Source: Pratylenchus scribneri (lineage: Eukaryota; Nematoda; Chromadorea; Rhabditida; Pratylenchidae). From it: a stretch of 64,000 bases of DNA. Positions 11,043 to 23,824 of the stretch are shown piece after piece. Below the pieces are notes generated by a model that saw only the letters and a list, made by a program, of their open reading frames with translations, had not been told where the DNA came from and ran no database searches. Made by a program: the position numbers and the translations under genes. The DNA is taken from contig JAQSEB010000016.1 in assembly GCA_030063045.1 (NCBI GenBank), positions 124,001 through 188,000 on the forward strand, given 5' to 3'. How positions within the stretch are numbered: the stretch's first letter is position 1; each line of letters starts with the position of its first letter.

Positions 11043-12475
11043 ATGAATCAACAAAATGGACAACAAAAATTTATAGAACAATGGAATGAGATTAAAAAAA
11101 TGAAGGAAGAAATGGCCGAAAGAGAGCGCAAAGTGAAGGAAGAAATGACTATAAAGAAGCGTAAAATAGATGAGGAAGTACTTGGGAAGGAACGCAAAAT
11201 TATGGATGAAATTATGAATGAAATGATGAAAAAAGATGAGAAAAATGCTCTGCTAAAAAAAGAGAATTTATCATTGAAAATGAAGATGGCAAAAATGAAG
11301 GCTCTTTTGAAAGGGGTTAATGTTTTTAAAAAATATTTTATATAAATACTTTTCATTTGCAATTTTTACAGCAAAATTTGTCAATTAGTTGGCCGGCAAG
11401 ATTGCCAGCCGAATTAATGAATGAATTATTTGGCTCATTGCCACTGGAAAATGCTTTTGTTCTTCTGGACAAAATGCCAAATGGAATTTTAGCCAGAAAT
11501 TTTCTACAAATGATCAATAGCATTAAAGAGGTGGAATATATTTTTTTAAATATATTATTATTGAACTATTTATTAGGCAATGACGAACAATAAATTGAAT
11601 GGAGAAGATTGTGGGCCAAAATTGAACATTTCTGAAGAAGGTCTCGCAGTGAAGCATCTCGGCAATGGATATGGTATAAATTAAAGATTTTTGAAAATTC
11701 TAAAATTAATATTAATCTTCTTAAATGATTTCATCAAATAAATTTATTATTTTTAAGAAATAAATTCCGTCCGTGCCAATTTGCCCATTCCAATATTAAA
11801 TTTTCGCGGTAAAAAGTCAACAATTGCATTTTATTATGAAATGCAAATTACCAAAAAGATTATGGGGTATATTTAATATTATTCAAATTTATTTCAATTT
11901 ATTTTATAAATAATAAGATTTAAATTAAATTTTCAAAAATAAAATATTCATATATTTAAATTGCTAAATTCGTTTATAAATAATTAATTTTTTATGGAAA
12001 AAAATCCATTATTCCAGTAATTCATGTGACATAGACATGGGATTTTGTACCCGGGAATTTCCATTGCAAGGCAAATGGCTTGGACATGAAGAAAATTCAA
12101 TAGGAATTGATCGAAAACATATGTCTATTGATGGAAAAATAACCAAGATCAAATCCGAAAATTACAAAGATTCCAGAGATGGGGATGTGATTGGCATTGG
12201 TATAATCCATCTGCCTAATTCTTCAATGCTAGGTTTTGCCACTCGCAATGGCAAATTGATAGGTAAAATAATTTAAAAATATTTAAAGACAAATGCTTAA
12301 AATAATAATTCCATCATAATTTACTAAAAATTTAGGAAAATTTGAATTGGCGTCAAAATTTATCAATCTTGAACTTTTCCCAGCTGTCACTTTGTACCAT
12401 GGTGGTGAATATATCCGCGTGATTTTTGACAAAGACAAATGGCTTTTTAAAGAAATTGATCATATCCTGGAATAG
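11043..12475 (+). CDS. Coiled-coil plus SPRY-domain protein
   Basis: Six exons: 11043-11315, 11372-11530, 11577-11673, 11758-11866, 12018-12262, 12336-12475, phases 0,0,1,2,1, giving about 340 residues. Residues 1-91 are almost entirely charged coiled coil (MNQQNGQQ start, then EEMAERERKVKEEM). Exon 2 holds the F-box-like motif LPAELMNELFGSLPLENAF. Exons 3-6 form the SPRY fold (TIAFYYEMQI, GKWLGHEENSIGI, GDVIGIGII, FATRNGKLIG). All introns have GT/AG ends and every phase agrees with its paralogues. It is the best-preserved full-length member of the cluster. The coiled coil suggests dimerisation. There is no secretion signal. Confidence 0.78.
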
Positions 12476-12867
12476 AAATGTGGGAAATGATTGACAGAAA
12501 TTAGAAAGGAGAGGAAGTATGCATCTATATTCCTACATTCAATTACAGTGTTTTTTGATTAATATATTTCAATTAATCTTTTATAATGAATATCCACCAT
12601 CATGTTTTTTTTATTTAAATCGCTAGAAAAATATTTAGATTTTTGATAAACAATAAACCTTTCAATTATAAAGGCTTTTTTTCATATTATTAATCAAAAT
12701 TCCATTTTTTGTCAATTCCCTTCCTAACAAAAAACGAAAAAACTTCGAACGAATTCCTAAAAAAATTCTGACGTGTATGAATAAATTTATATAAAAAGAC
12801 TAAAAACATCACATTTCCCAATTAAATTAACTATTATTAATTGTCATCTAAAAAACGGAACAATTTT
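12476..12867. other. Intergenic, no feature seen
   Basis: AT-rich sequence between the SPRY gene and the next start codon. Nothing further could be supported. Confidence 0.4.
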
Positions 12868-14023
12868 ATGCAATATAATTTTCTTAATATTCTCATTTCT
12901 GTTCTCATTCATTATTTAAATGAAATAACTAGTGGACGTAAGGGAAGTGGGGCGTAAGTAAAGTGGGTGTAAGGAATACGTGGAGTTAAGGAATATAAGG
13001 GAGGGGGATTTGAATAACTATAAACAATTCATCTTCACTTAATGGGATATATGTTATTTTAAATTATCAAATTTACCTTAATCTAATGTCACCGAAATGA
13101 TAAAAGTCGAATATTCCAAATTTTTGTACTACAATATAGGGTTGGTCGAGCTCGAGCTTTTTTCATACCCCCTATTTTGGTGATTTTTCAACACGAAACC
13201 CATCAAATTGTTATTATCATATATGATTTTAATTTATGATTTTTTTATCAATTTGTTCTCTCAAATCTTTCAATTTTTATTAATTCTAATTAATTTGTAT
13301 AATTTGATTTAGAAAAAAAAACAAAAGGTATAAAATTGCTTCAAAAAAAGTCCAGGCTGATTTTATTTATAATATATTTTTCATTCAAGGATTAACGGTT
13401 TTAAATTGGTTCACATTTTTCGTTTTTTATTATTGTCGACATCCATAATTTTTTTCCCTTATATTATTTTTTTAACAAATTTTTTATCAATACCAATTCT
13501 CTTTGTGTCTAACAATTTAAATAAAAATGAACATTATTAAAGAGAAAAAAACCGTTTCCATGTTTTATTTCAATTACAAATTCTTTTGTTAAAATTGTCC
13601 ATGTTTAAATTGAAAAAATGAAAAATTTTAAAAAACATTTTGCAGCTCCTGGTAAAATTGTATCAAAAAGCATTCTTTGATAATCATTCATTATCTTTAA
13701 TTAATTGCTGCCATTAATTTTGAGAGAGTTAGATTAGTAATGTTAATTATAGGAAGAAAATATTTCGGTGAATGTAGTTTCCAAAAAGTTGAAATTTCAA
13801 TTATCCATCACTTACTAAAATTGAATTTAAACATTAACTTTTTATACAATTTTTAATTAGAAAAATTACCTCCTACTGCTGAAGAGCCAAGAAAGCTGCT
13901 GATTGTCTTAGTGAATTTGCCCGTTACAAATTTTCTGTATGGACCGAAAGCAGCTATAGCGAACACTGTGAATGCAATTCCATGGGACATTGTAAAACAT
14001 GCCAAAAGACAGTTCCAGCCTAA
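12868..14023 (+). CDS. Small secreted five-cysteine protein (two-exon model)
   Basis: Exon 1 (12868-12937) encodes a signal-peptide-like start, MQYNFLNILISVLIHYLNE, with donor GTAAGG in phase 1. The only well-supported later exon (13887-14023) is in the matching phase and reads KKAADCLSEF, then HCECNSMGHCKTCQ, before TAA: five cysteines, four of them tightly clustered. The intron is long (about 950 bp) and its acceptor is weak, so another exon may exist in between. A further open piece at about 14112-14170 could be an alternative 3' exon. No family was recognised. Confidence 0.42.
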
Positions 14024-14164
14024 AATTAAGATTTATATTATTAATAGGCTGAAAAAATTTTTTAACGGATGCAATTTTTTTGCTGAAAAAAATATCTAAG
14101 CTTTTTACAGAAACAACAGTTTCATTTGGCGAAAGTCAATATGATTGGATGGAACTAAAGTTGA

Positions 14165-14960
14165 ATAATTAATAATAAATAATATATTTTTGAAAACTTA
14201 GGCCTCAGAGATTTTAGAGCCGGCGAAAATTTCAAATAAATTTTGCATTTTTCTTTCATTAAGCAAATAAAATTTAAATATTTGAAATTCTATTCTAATA
14301 GGATATTAATAAAAAATTGTTTCCGGAAGAAAACACTCAATTGAATTTAAAAATACAATAAATAATAAATTTTTGAAATTTTTGGCCTCAGATTTTAGAA
14401 CCTGCTCTAAAATTTCAAAAAATTTTGCAATTTTCTTCCACTAAGCAAATAAAATTTAAATTTTTAAAATTCTATTCCAATAGTATATAAATAAAAAATT
14501 GTTTCCGGAAGAAAACAATCAATTGAATTTAAAAAAACAAAAAATAATAAATTTTTGAAAATTTGGGCCTCAGATCTTAGACCTTGCTTTAAAATTTCAA
14601 AAAAATTTTGCATTTTTCTTTCATTAAGCTAATAAAATTTAAATTTTTAAAATTCTATTCCAATAGTATATAAATAAAAAATTGTTTCCGGAAGAAAACA
14701 ATCAATTGAATTAAAAAATAAAATAAATAATAAATTATTGAAAATTTAGGCCTCAGATTTTAGACCCTCTAAAAATTTTTACATTTTTCTTTCATAAAGC
14801 AAATAAAATTTAAATATTTGAAATTCTATTCTAATAGGATATTAATAAAAAATTGTTTCCGGAAGAAAACAATCAATTGAATTTAAAAATAAAATAAATA
14901 ATAAATTTTTGAAAATTTGGGCCTCAGATTTTAGACCCTTCACCAAATTTTGAAAAAAAT
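14165..14960. repeat. 182-bp tandem repeat, about 4.5 copies
   Basis: GGCCTCAGA recurs at 14201, 14384, 14566, 14749 and 14920, a period of 182-183 bp except the last (171). Each unit also contains TTGTTTCCGGAAGAAAAC and a TTTGCATTTTTC stretch. Units differ by small indels. It lies immediately downstream of the five-cysteine gene. Confidence 0.85.
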
Positions 14961-14994
14961 TTTGCATATTATTTTCAATTATGTATAATAATCT

Positions 14995-16400
14995 ATATAA
15001 TTATAGATTGTAAATGCAGTGTTAATTCAGCATATATTATTTTCAATTTTCTAATTTTTTATATTTAATAATCTATAAATCGCCTACAGTAATACCCTGA
15101 AGTAGCCTACTGTAATACCCTGAAGTAGCCTACTGTAAAACTCTGAAGTAGCCTACTGTAATACCCTGAAGAAGCCTACAGTAATACCCTGAAGTAGCCT
15201 ACTGTAATACCCTGAAGTAGCCTACTGTAATACCTTGAAGTAGCCTACTGTAAAACTCTGAAGTAGCCTACTGTAATACCCTGAAGAAGCCTACAGTAAT
15301 ACCCTGAAGTAGCCTACTGTAATACCCTGAAGTAGCCTACTGTAATACCCTGAAGTAGCCTACTGTAATACCCTGAAGTAGCCTACAGTAATACCCTGAA
15401 GTAGCCTACTGTAATACCCTGAAGTAGCCTACTGTAATACCCTGAAGTAGCCTACTGTAATACCCTGAAGTAGCCTACTGTAATACCCTGAAGTGCCTAC
15501 TGTAATACCCTGAAGTAGCCTACTGTAATACCCTGAAGTAGCCTACTGTAATACCCTGAAGTAGCCTACTGTAATACCCTGAAGTAGCCTACTGTAATAC
15601 CCTGAAGTAGCCTACTGTAATACCCTGAAGTAGCCTACTGTAATACCCTGAAGTAGCCTACTGTAATACCCTGAAGTAGCCTACTGTAATACCCTGAAGT
15701 AGCCTACTGTAATACCCTGAAGTAGCCTACTGTAATACCCTGAAGTAGCCTACAGTAATACCCTAAAGTAGCCTACTGTAATACCCTGAAGTAGCCTACT
15801 GTAATACCCTGAAGTAGCCTGCTGTAATACCCTGAAGTAGCCTACTGTAATACCCTGAAGTAGCCTACTGTAATACCCTGAAGTAGCCTACTGTAATACC
15901 CTGAAGTAGCCTACTGTAATACCCTGAAGTAGCCTACTGTAATACCCTGAAGTAGCCTACTGTAATACCCTGAAGTAGCCTACTGTAATACCCTGAAGTA
16001 GCCTACTGTAATACCCTGAAGTAGCCTACAGTAATACCCTGAAGTAGCCTACAGTAATACCCTGAAGTAGCCTACTGTAATACCATGAAGCCTACTGTAA
16101 TACCCTGAAGTAGCCTACTGTAATACCCTGAAGTAGCCTACTGTAATACCCTGAAGTAGCCTACTGTAATACCCTGAAGTAGCCTACTGTAATACCCTGA
16201 AGTAGCCTACTTAAGACTTGGACAGTCTCCGTCTTAAGACGTGGACAGTCTCCGTCTTAAGACATTAGATTGCAAATGCAGTGTTAATTCAGCATATATT
16301 ATTTTCAATTTTCTAATTTATAATAATCTATATAATCATAGATTGCAAATGCAGTGTTAATTCAGCATATATTATTTTCAATTTTCTAATTTTTTATATT
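14995..16400. repeat. 70-bp repeat flanking the minisatellite
   Basis: A block containing AATGCAGTGTTAATTCAGCA and TATTATTTTCAATTTTCTAA is present once left of the 23-bp array (15013-15060) and twice right of it (16272-16320, 16345-16395). The minisatellite and its palindromic tail therefore appear to have expanded inside an older tandem repeat. Confidence 0.7.
15082..16212. repeat. 23-bp minisatellite, about 49 copies
   Basis: The unit GTAATACCCTGAAGTAGCCT plus ACT repeats with few changes over 1.13 kb. Recurrent variants (CTACAG for CTACTG, AAACTC for ATACCC, GAAGAAGCC) are shared by several units. The first part of the array carries a repeated multi-unit block (near 15127 and 15247), a sign of block duplication. 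At the right end (16212-16265) it passes into three copies of a GTCTTAAGAC palindrome alternating with TGGACAGTCTCC. Spacers are absent, so it is not a CRISPR. Confidence 0.93.
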
Positions 16401-16755
16401 TAATAAAAATCAGTGTTGAGAAGTAGAGTCGGCTCTGTTTCAATTCGAAAAAATCGCTGAAATTTCAAACCAAAATTGGGAATTTTCAAAACCTAAAATT
16501 AGAAAAATCGAAAACAACATTTTTTAAAAATTATATTATTTTTCGATTTAAGAATATTTAAGCTCAATTCAAAGGTCCCTTTCCTATTAAATGAAAGCGC
16601 ATATTGATTTATTATTTATTCTCAAACAAAGTATCCAAATAAAATAATAAGCAAAATTGATTAATTAAAGAAATTATAATGATCGAATATTGAATTATAT
16701 TTAATTTTAATAAAAGAATTTCGATTTTAAATGTGATTGAATTTTTCCAAAATTC

Positions 16756-17792
16756 TTATTCGAGAATCCGTTTGAATTGCTTGAAAATCCATTTGTCCTT
16801 TTCAAAATGTACACAAATAGAATCTCCATCATCCCTCAATGAAACAGACGGGAAAAGCTCAAGTTGGGAAAATTTTGGCTGCAATTTAGCCTTCCCTAAA
16901 TTTGAATTTTTTATGTAAATTAGCATTATAATTTTTTATATTTATTATTAATTTTGAAAAATTTTACAAAAATTTTACCTAACAATTTGCCATTGATAGT
17001 GCCAAAAGTTTCCAACGAGAAATTTGGTTGTTGGATTAGGCCAATGCCAATATAATCTCCTTTATTGAAATCATTATTGGCCTTCCCGAATGTGGTCCAT
17101 TTTTCATCAATCCAAATTCCTCGTTTGTCCTCAATTCCAATTGAATTATTCAACCCTCCAAGCCATTCGCCTTCCAATGGAAATTGTTGTTGACAAAATC
17201 CAATGCAAATGTCATCATTCCTAAATAATGCATGAATTATTAGTCAATTCAAATTTTTATTAATGCTCTTAGCTTGAAAAATAATTTAAAACATTCTAAT
17301 TTTTAAAATAATAAAATTTTATTTTAAATTATAAAATCAAATTAATTTACCATTCTAATTTGGAGAGAATTTGCATTTCAAAATAGAATGCAATTTTTGG
17401 TTTATTGATGCCTTTCAAATTGAATGATGGAATTGACAAAAATGCACGAACACAATTATGTCCTAAAAATCGATAATGAATTAAAAATAAAATTTTTATT
17501 TTTACTAAATTCTGGGCCAGAATATTTGACAATGAATCCATCATCGGAAATTGTCAATTTTGGTCCACATTCCTTCAAACACAGTTTATTATTTTTCATT
17601 GCCTGAAAAAAATTATAATATTTTTAAAATTTTCTTTAATTATTCCACCTCTTTAATGCAATTGATCATTTTTTGAATATTTCTGGCCAAAAGGCCGTTT
17701 GACATTTTTGCCAGAAGCCCAAAAGCATTTTCCAACGGCAATGAACCGAACAATTCATTCACCAATTCGGCTGGAATTCCTTTTCGATTCAT
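16756..17792 (-). CDS. SPRY-domain protein with F-box-like motif
   Basis: Five exons: 17792-17649, 17602-17506, 17462-17351, 17220-16979, 16895-16756, phases 0,1,2,1, the same structure as 9038-10082. It starts MNRKGIPAELVNELFG. SPRY features follow: IAFYFEMQI, GFCQQQFPLEGEWLG, YIGIGLI and GTINGKLLG, ending DKWIFKQFKRILE. No frameshift was seen. The last exon is more diverged than its paralogues (ICVHFEKDKW in place of IRANFGKE). It is divergently paired with 19966-21248. Confidence 0.75.
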
Positions 17793-19965
17793 TTTTAGAA
17801 TTTTTGAAGAAAATTTGAGAGAAATAATTGTTTAGAAATATGAATATCTGTAATATTATGGATTGATAAATATTAATGGATATCCCATTCACGGGAACTA
17901 ATTTTTTATTTAAGGCAAATTAAGTGAGCCAAATAATTTTCCTAAACCACAATAATTTGGCTGAAATTTGAATAATGCAATACGAAAAAATGCCAAAAAT
18001 TAGGATAAGATTTATTGCAAATTCACAGATTATTTTTATACTTTCTCTATTTATTTAAGAAGCCAATGCAGAAATTTAATTGAGATTTCATTGGGAAAGT
18101 CAAACATCGCAAAGGGCCATCAAATGGATATTAAAATTGGGAATTGAATTGTCTTGAGAAAATTAAAAATTACCTTATTAGGAAAATTTTTTGAAAATAT
18201 TTCTAAATCGGGGAGGGTAAGGATGGTGAACTTTTTTGTCCTTTATTGCTTGATGAATGCACAATGAAATAATTAAATAAAATTTAAAAATAATATTGGA
18301 GTGGAATGGATGCAAAGAATGGAATGAAAAAATGGGTCATTTTTGCCAATTTCACATATTCAATGCTGATTGTTTGGAGCATCTACTGTCCTCCACCATC
18401 CATCCACCTTCTTTGTTTCTTTTATGTTGTTGGTCACCAGCAGCCCTGATACTCACATTCATTTTCCAATCACAAAATTATGAGGGAAATGAATGGACGA
18501 ATGATTGATGGATGATATTGGCTTTGGGAAAATTGCTTCAAGCTAACATTTGAATATTTTTTTTTGCTTCAACGAATGAACTTTGTGCTTTTTTTGTTTG
18601 ATGAACAAATATAAATTATTATACATTTCCCCTATCTTTCATCGCATTCCACATCGACCATATTAAGAGCATTCACCCTTACAAAAGTAAAATGGGCACA
18701 GATAATAAAAGAATCATAGCAAATAAAAAGATGCTCAAATTTGGAACGGTGGAAAATTTGTCTCAAGCAAAATATATTTTCTATTTCAAATCCAATTCTT
18801 ATTCATGACTTATGATGGCATTTTATGCTAAAAATCATCCATAATTATATTTGTCAAATAAAACTTAAAGAATAAAATTTGATAAACATTTTAATCAATT
18901 TATTAAATTTTCAAATATAAAATAGGTCAAAAATGATTGAAAAAAAATATAGAGATGGTGAGATGGAATTTTAAAATGGTCGATCAAATATTTTACATTT
19001 TCTGCATATTTTCAAGATGCGGTCTTCAATTTTATCCAAAATTGAGGAAGAATGGTAAATTGTTAAAAGATTACATGGAAAAAATAAATTAAATAAATAG
19101 AATTAAATGTAATTTTATTCATTACTTCATCCAACAAATTTCTCATATCATCCACATTTGTTAGGCAGAATTTCGAACGAAGTCCTCATTCTATTTGTTC
19201 TCTTGATTTCCTGTGATGAGTTTAATCTTTAATAAAAATTTAAATGATATTATGAATTAAAATTACAGTATGATTGATAAAAGAACAAATATAACATTTT
19301 TAAAATTTTCCAAAAATAGAAATGCTGGTGCTGATTTATTTAAAGAATAATGATGGACTTTCTAATTTTACTCCGTTGAATATTTGGCATTTGTGCACTA
19401 AAAATATATATTTTTGAAAAAATCCATCTTTAAAATTTAAGAGAATTTTGGAGATTTCATGAGGGGGAGGGATGGGTAGTGCCAAAGTTAACAGCGAAAC
19501 AAAAAATCATAAAATCACGCAGAGGCATCAAATGACGATGAAAATGTGGATGAATTCTCTTGGGAAAATATGCAGAAAATTGCCTATAGCAAAATATTTT
19601 TAAAATTATGAGAATGATAATTTTATTATGCTTTTATGTTGATGATGAAATAAAATTTGAATAAGATGAGAAAAGATTAAAAGATTGATGAAATGAATGA
19701 ACAATTGAATGAAAAAATGGAGAAAGCGGAGCATTTATGCCAATTTCCTCATATTCAATTTTGGATGTGTATTCTTTATGTTATCTACTTTCTATCGTGG
19801 ACCTTATATTTGTAACATTTTTGAGTAAATCGTTATTTCATCATAATATATGAGTCACAGATTAATTCTAAAATATGAACAATTCTTATTTGTCCATTCT
19901 TTAATTAATTTTATTTTTTAGAGAAAAAAATTCAAAAATTTATTCTAATTAAAACGAAAGAACAA
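17793..19965. promoter_or_regulatory. Divergent intergenic region between SPRY genes
   Basis: Contains diverged copies of the 10083-11042 region at about 18100-18480 and 19450-19900, with other AT-rich DNA between. The piece near 18515 (GGCTTTGGGAAAATTGC then TAACATTTGAATATTTT) recurs near 39990 upstream of an F-box-like gene and inverted near 22930, so it is a shared non-coding module. No coding exon is supported. Confidence 0.4.
19851..19857 (+). promoter_or_regulatory. AP-1-like TGAGTCA site
   Basis: TGAGTCACAGATTAAT, 109 bp upstream of the 19966 start. This is the third copy of the block. Confidence 0.4.
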
Positions 19966-21248
19966 ATGAATCAACAAAAACTCACAGAATTGTGGAATGA
20001 AATGGGAAAATTAAAGGATGAAATGGCCGGAAAAGAACTCAAATCAAAAGTGGAAATTTATAAAGGAATTGCCAAAATAAATGATGAAAATATTGAAATG
20101 AAAAAGAAAAAATCAAACTTGGAAGAAGAAAATTTGGCATTAAAGAAAAAAATGACAAAAATGGAGGCATATATGAAAGAGGTATATTATTAATAATATT
20201 TATATTTTTATATTTTTCAAGCTAAAATTATCAATTCGGCGTCGACAAATGCCAGCTGAATTGCTGAATGAATTGTTCTCTTCGTTACCGTTAGAAAATG
20301 CTTTTGGTATTCTGGCCAAAATGCCAAGTGGCCTTTTGGCAAGAAATATTCAAAAAATTATCAATCGCATTAAAATGGCATAATATTTAAAGAAAATTAT
20401 TATAATACCAAATTTTCCAGGCAATGAAGGATAATGAATGGAATCAAGAGGATTGTGGGCCGAGATTGGTACTTTCAGAGAAAGAATTATTAGAAAAGCA
20501 TTTTCGTTCAAATGGTAAAAATTAAAATTCTTTTGATCAGAATTAAAATAATTTGGAAATTTCATCTAATTATTTTCAGCATGGAATTCAGTTCGTGCCA
20601 TAATACCAATTCCAATAATAAATTTGGGACTTAAAAAACCATCAATTTCTTTCTATTTTGAAGTGCAAATTATCCAGAATTATTGGTATATTGTAAATTT
20701 TATTATTATTAATTATTTAATTTAAAAATAAGTTAATTTAAATTTTAGATTAAAAGATTAATAGAATGGCAAAAAAATCACCTATTCCAATAAATAATCT
20801 CTCATAATTTAGGAACAGTATTAGTATTGGATTTTGTAGTCAAGAATTTCCAATTGAAGGCAAATGGCTTGGAAGTACGAGAAACTCATTTGGAATAAAT
20901 CAACATGGAGAAATATGGATTGATGGATATCCTTTCAAATTAGGAAATACTTATGGATCTTTTAATAAAGGTGATGTTATCGGACTTGGAATAATCTACT
21001 CTTCGACAAATTCTTCAATGAAATGCTTTTCCACATTGAATGGCCAATTGTTGGGTAAATAATTTAAAAATAATCGAATATTTGCAATATAGTAAATATA
21101 AAATTCAGGTAAGGCTGAACTGAAGTCAAAATTCGTTACCATCAAATTGTTTCCTGCCATTACTTTAAATTGTGTTGGCGTTTCCATCCGCACTAATTTT
21201 GGTAAAGAAAAATGGCGCTTTAATGAATTCGACCAACTTCTCCAATGA
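19966..21248 (+). CDS. Coiled-coil plus SPRY-domain protein, GC-AG intron
   Basis: Six exons: 19966-20181, 20222-20377, 20421-20514, 20580-20685, 20813-21054, 21109-21248, about 315 residues. Residues 1-72 are coiled coil. Exon 2 has MPAELLNELFSSLPLENAF. SPRY motifs are ISFYFEVQI, GFCSQEFPIEGKWLG, DVIGLGIIY and STLNGQLLG. Every phase matches the paralogues. The intron after exon 2 begins GCATAA instead of the GTnGAA of other copies. It is either a GC-AG intron or a mutation that makes the message stop two codons later. Nothing else is broken. Confidence 0.7.
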
Positions 21249-21579
21249 TGGAATAAATGTTGAGGACCATAAAAAATGAAGACAACTCAAAATATTCAAT
21301 CACATTTCAAATTTCACTTTAGAATAAAATATCAACAAAAATTGGATAGAATAAAGAATCAAAAAAATAAAATAAAATTTGGTCGCATTTCGAATTTGAG
21401 CATAATATCAATTATAATTATAAAAAATTAAAATATTCAAGTGAATCAAAAATATAAATTATTTATGATTTAAGGATGTCAATTAACCATTATTTCAAAT
21501 AAATTTAATGTGTAAATAAAAGTATACAAATTGTTCATTTTTCTCTTCATTTATTTTGTCCATCCTCATTTTCCGAATT
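21249..21579. other. AT-rich spacer, no feature seen
   Basis: 3' flank between two convergent SPRY-family genes. No further signal. Confidence 0.4.
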
Positions 21580-21815
21580 CTTATTTTAGGATGCGATCAA
21601 ATTTTTTGAATTGCCATTCTTCCTTTCCAAAATTCAAGCAAATTGAATTGCCAGGAGAGAACATAACAAAAGCCGGAAAAAGTTTGGACATTCGAAAATG
21701 TTGAAGGCAATTCGACTTCTCCTATAATTGATTTAAAATTATTTTAGCATTTTTTATAACAAATTTTTTAAATTTACCCAACAATTTTCCATTCAATGTG
21801 GCAAAAAATTTTCGT
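21580..21815 (-). pseudogene. SPRY-family 3' remnant
   Basis: On the minus strand, the end of the large SPRY exon (FFATLNGKLLG with its donor near 21779) and a frameshifted last exon (PSTFSNVQTF, then KEEWQFKKFDRI) survive. The first three exons are gone. The break at about 21815 joins it to an unrelated plus-strand coiled-coil piece. Confidence 0.6.
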
Positions 21816-22014
21816 TCAAAAGAAAATTACCAATCTGAAGGAAAAAGTAGACAAATTAGCCGAAGAAAATGCAAAATTGGATGGCAAATTTTCTGAAATG
21901 CTGAAAGTAATGGATGAAAAATTGGAGAAAAATACGTGTGGATTACAGGAACAAATTAAAGAAGAAATACCGATAAGTAAAATGGACTTATTTATTCACT
22001 CAAAATTTGTATAG
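21816..22014 (+). pseudogene. Coiled-coil fragment
   Basis: A frame reading QKKITNLKEKVDKLAEEN and MDEKLEKN has clear heptads and stops at 22014. It resembles the coiled-coil exons of this region but has no start or partner exon of its own, and it abuts the broken end of the minus-strand SPRY remnant. It looks like a deletion junction joining two gene pieces. Confidence 0.4.
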
Positions 22015-23824
22015 TCGGCAAGTATTTAACATATTCTCACACATATTATTTTGTTTAAACTATTTTATAGAGTCAAAATAAAGATTAAAACAAATACTTT
22101 AAAAAAAATTTGCACAATTTTAGTCTATTTTAGTCTTGTTTTCTGATCATAATTTTTGTTCATTTTAATCAAAGCCAAAATTTTTATATTCAAAAATGTT
22201 ATCAAATTTATTTGTTATAATTTGTTGAAAAAATTGTTAGGAAAAATACAAATTTTAAATGTTCACCATCCTATACTCCTCTCCCCGATTAAAAAATATT
22301 TTCAAAAAATTTTCCAAAGGTAATTTTTAATTTTCCCAAGACAATTCCAATTTTAAGCCTAAAAGGACTCAACCCCACATCGTAAAATTTACTTCAATAC
22401 CTTTATGTAATGAAATTGGCATAAAATCACATTTCAATTTAATTTTGTCACAAAATTATTGTGGGGAATTGTCAAAAAATGCAGAGATTTAGAGATTATT
22501 GGTAAATGAGGGTGTAGATATTCCAGTTTTGCCTAGGCATTTCAATTTTTGCCTAACTTTCAGGTAAAACTGGAAAATTCCACTTTTGCCTAGGCAAAAC
22601 CAGTTTTGCCTGAATTCCACTTTTGCCGCCGACATATATAAAATGTCTGGTTTTGGTCCAAAATTAAAGAGTTTTAAACCAAAAACATAAAAAATGATTT
22701 AAACGGTTTAACACTTTATCTTTTGGAATATTTTACATACCATTGTGTCTCGATGAGAACTACAAAATGGCATAAGGTTTGTATGGTCTAAAGCTTATTG
22801 TTGATTTATTAGAAGTCAAAAACTTATATTTACAGAATTGTGGAGATGACCTAGCATTGAAAAATTCAAAAATTGTTTTGTTTCATTTTCCCAGACAAAT
22901 ATCCATCAAACAAAAAAGTACAAAGTTCATTCGTTAAAGCAAAAAAAAATATTCAAATGTTAGCTTGAAGCAATTTTCCCAAAGCAAATAGCATTTATCA
23001 ATCATAAATATTACGGGAAAAAATTGGGGAAACGTTATTGTACTTTATACCTAAAATTAACATTTTTGCTACAAGGAAACTTGGAAACAGTGGCATTCAT
23101 TTGCTTTGATTAAATGAGAAAAAGATCAAAAGATGAACAATGGTGGAAATTTGTGATGAGGCAATTCTCTAATCCTCCACAAAATAATTCAATTTTTTTC
23201 CTAATGAATGAATGAATAATTCAAATGTTCTGCCTAGTGGATATTTCCCAGCAATCATCCAAAAATACAAAAATCATAATATTGCCTTTTGCTATAATAA
23301 AGAATCCAATTCCTAATAATGAGGGAGGCAATACGGGTAAAAGAGGGGAAATGAGGGAAATAATAATTGTTATTACATGGAATGTATAGAAACAAAAATG
23401 AGAATCAAAAAAAATTAATCTCCTCCATCAAAATTCTAAATAAAATATTTTTATTTTGACGAAATAATATTCAAATATTCAGCCTGAGGCAATTTCCCAT
23501 TCATCTCTTCTCATAAATTTTCCAATTTTAATAATCTGGCATAGACAATTGATAATTTATTTCTTTTTTACAGAATAAGGTCATTCTTTATCCAAAAAAT
23601 GATTCATTTTTTCCCAAATCATTCTAAAATTCACCATTGATCATTTAAAAAACACCTTTTTAAAAGAGACAAATTTACTCCTATAAATATTATTCATTCT
23701 TTTATAGAATTATTCTATTACATATTTCGGATTCTTCAATTTAAACCTCTTTTATAATATATATAAATATTTTTAGAAGAAGCTTATTAAAAATTATAAA
23801 ATATTTATTTAATTAAAATACAAA
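22015..23824. other. Intergenic, with a small palindromic repeat
   Basis: Mostly AT-rich DNA. At 22515-22640 are inverted and direct copies of TTTTGCCTAGGCAA and CAGTTTTGCCT ending at GCCGACATATATAA, in layout similar to the nested foldback at 3677-3919. Near 22930 and 23465-23500 are inverted versions of the non-coding module of 18515 and 39990. No gene was seen. Confidence 0.4.

Noticed and set aside
15082..16212. Possible CRISPR array
   Set aside because: Units are contiguous 23-mers without unique spacers, and the DNA is eukaryotic. It is a minisatellite.
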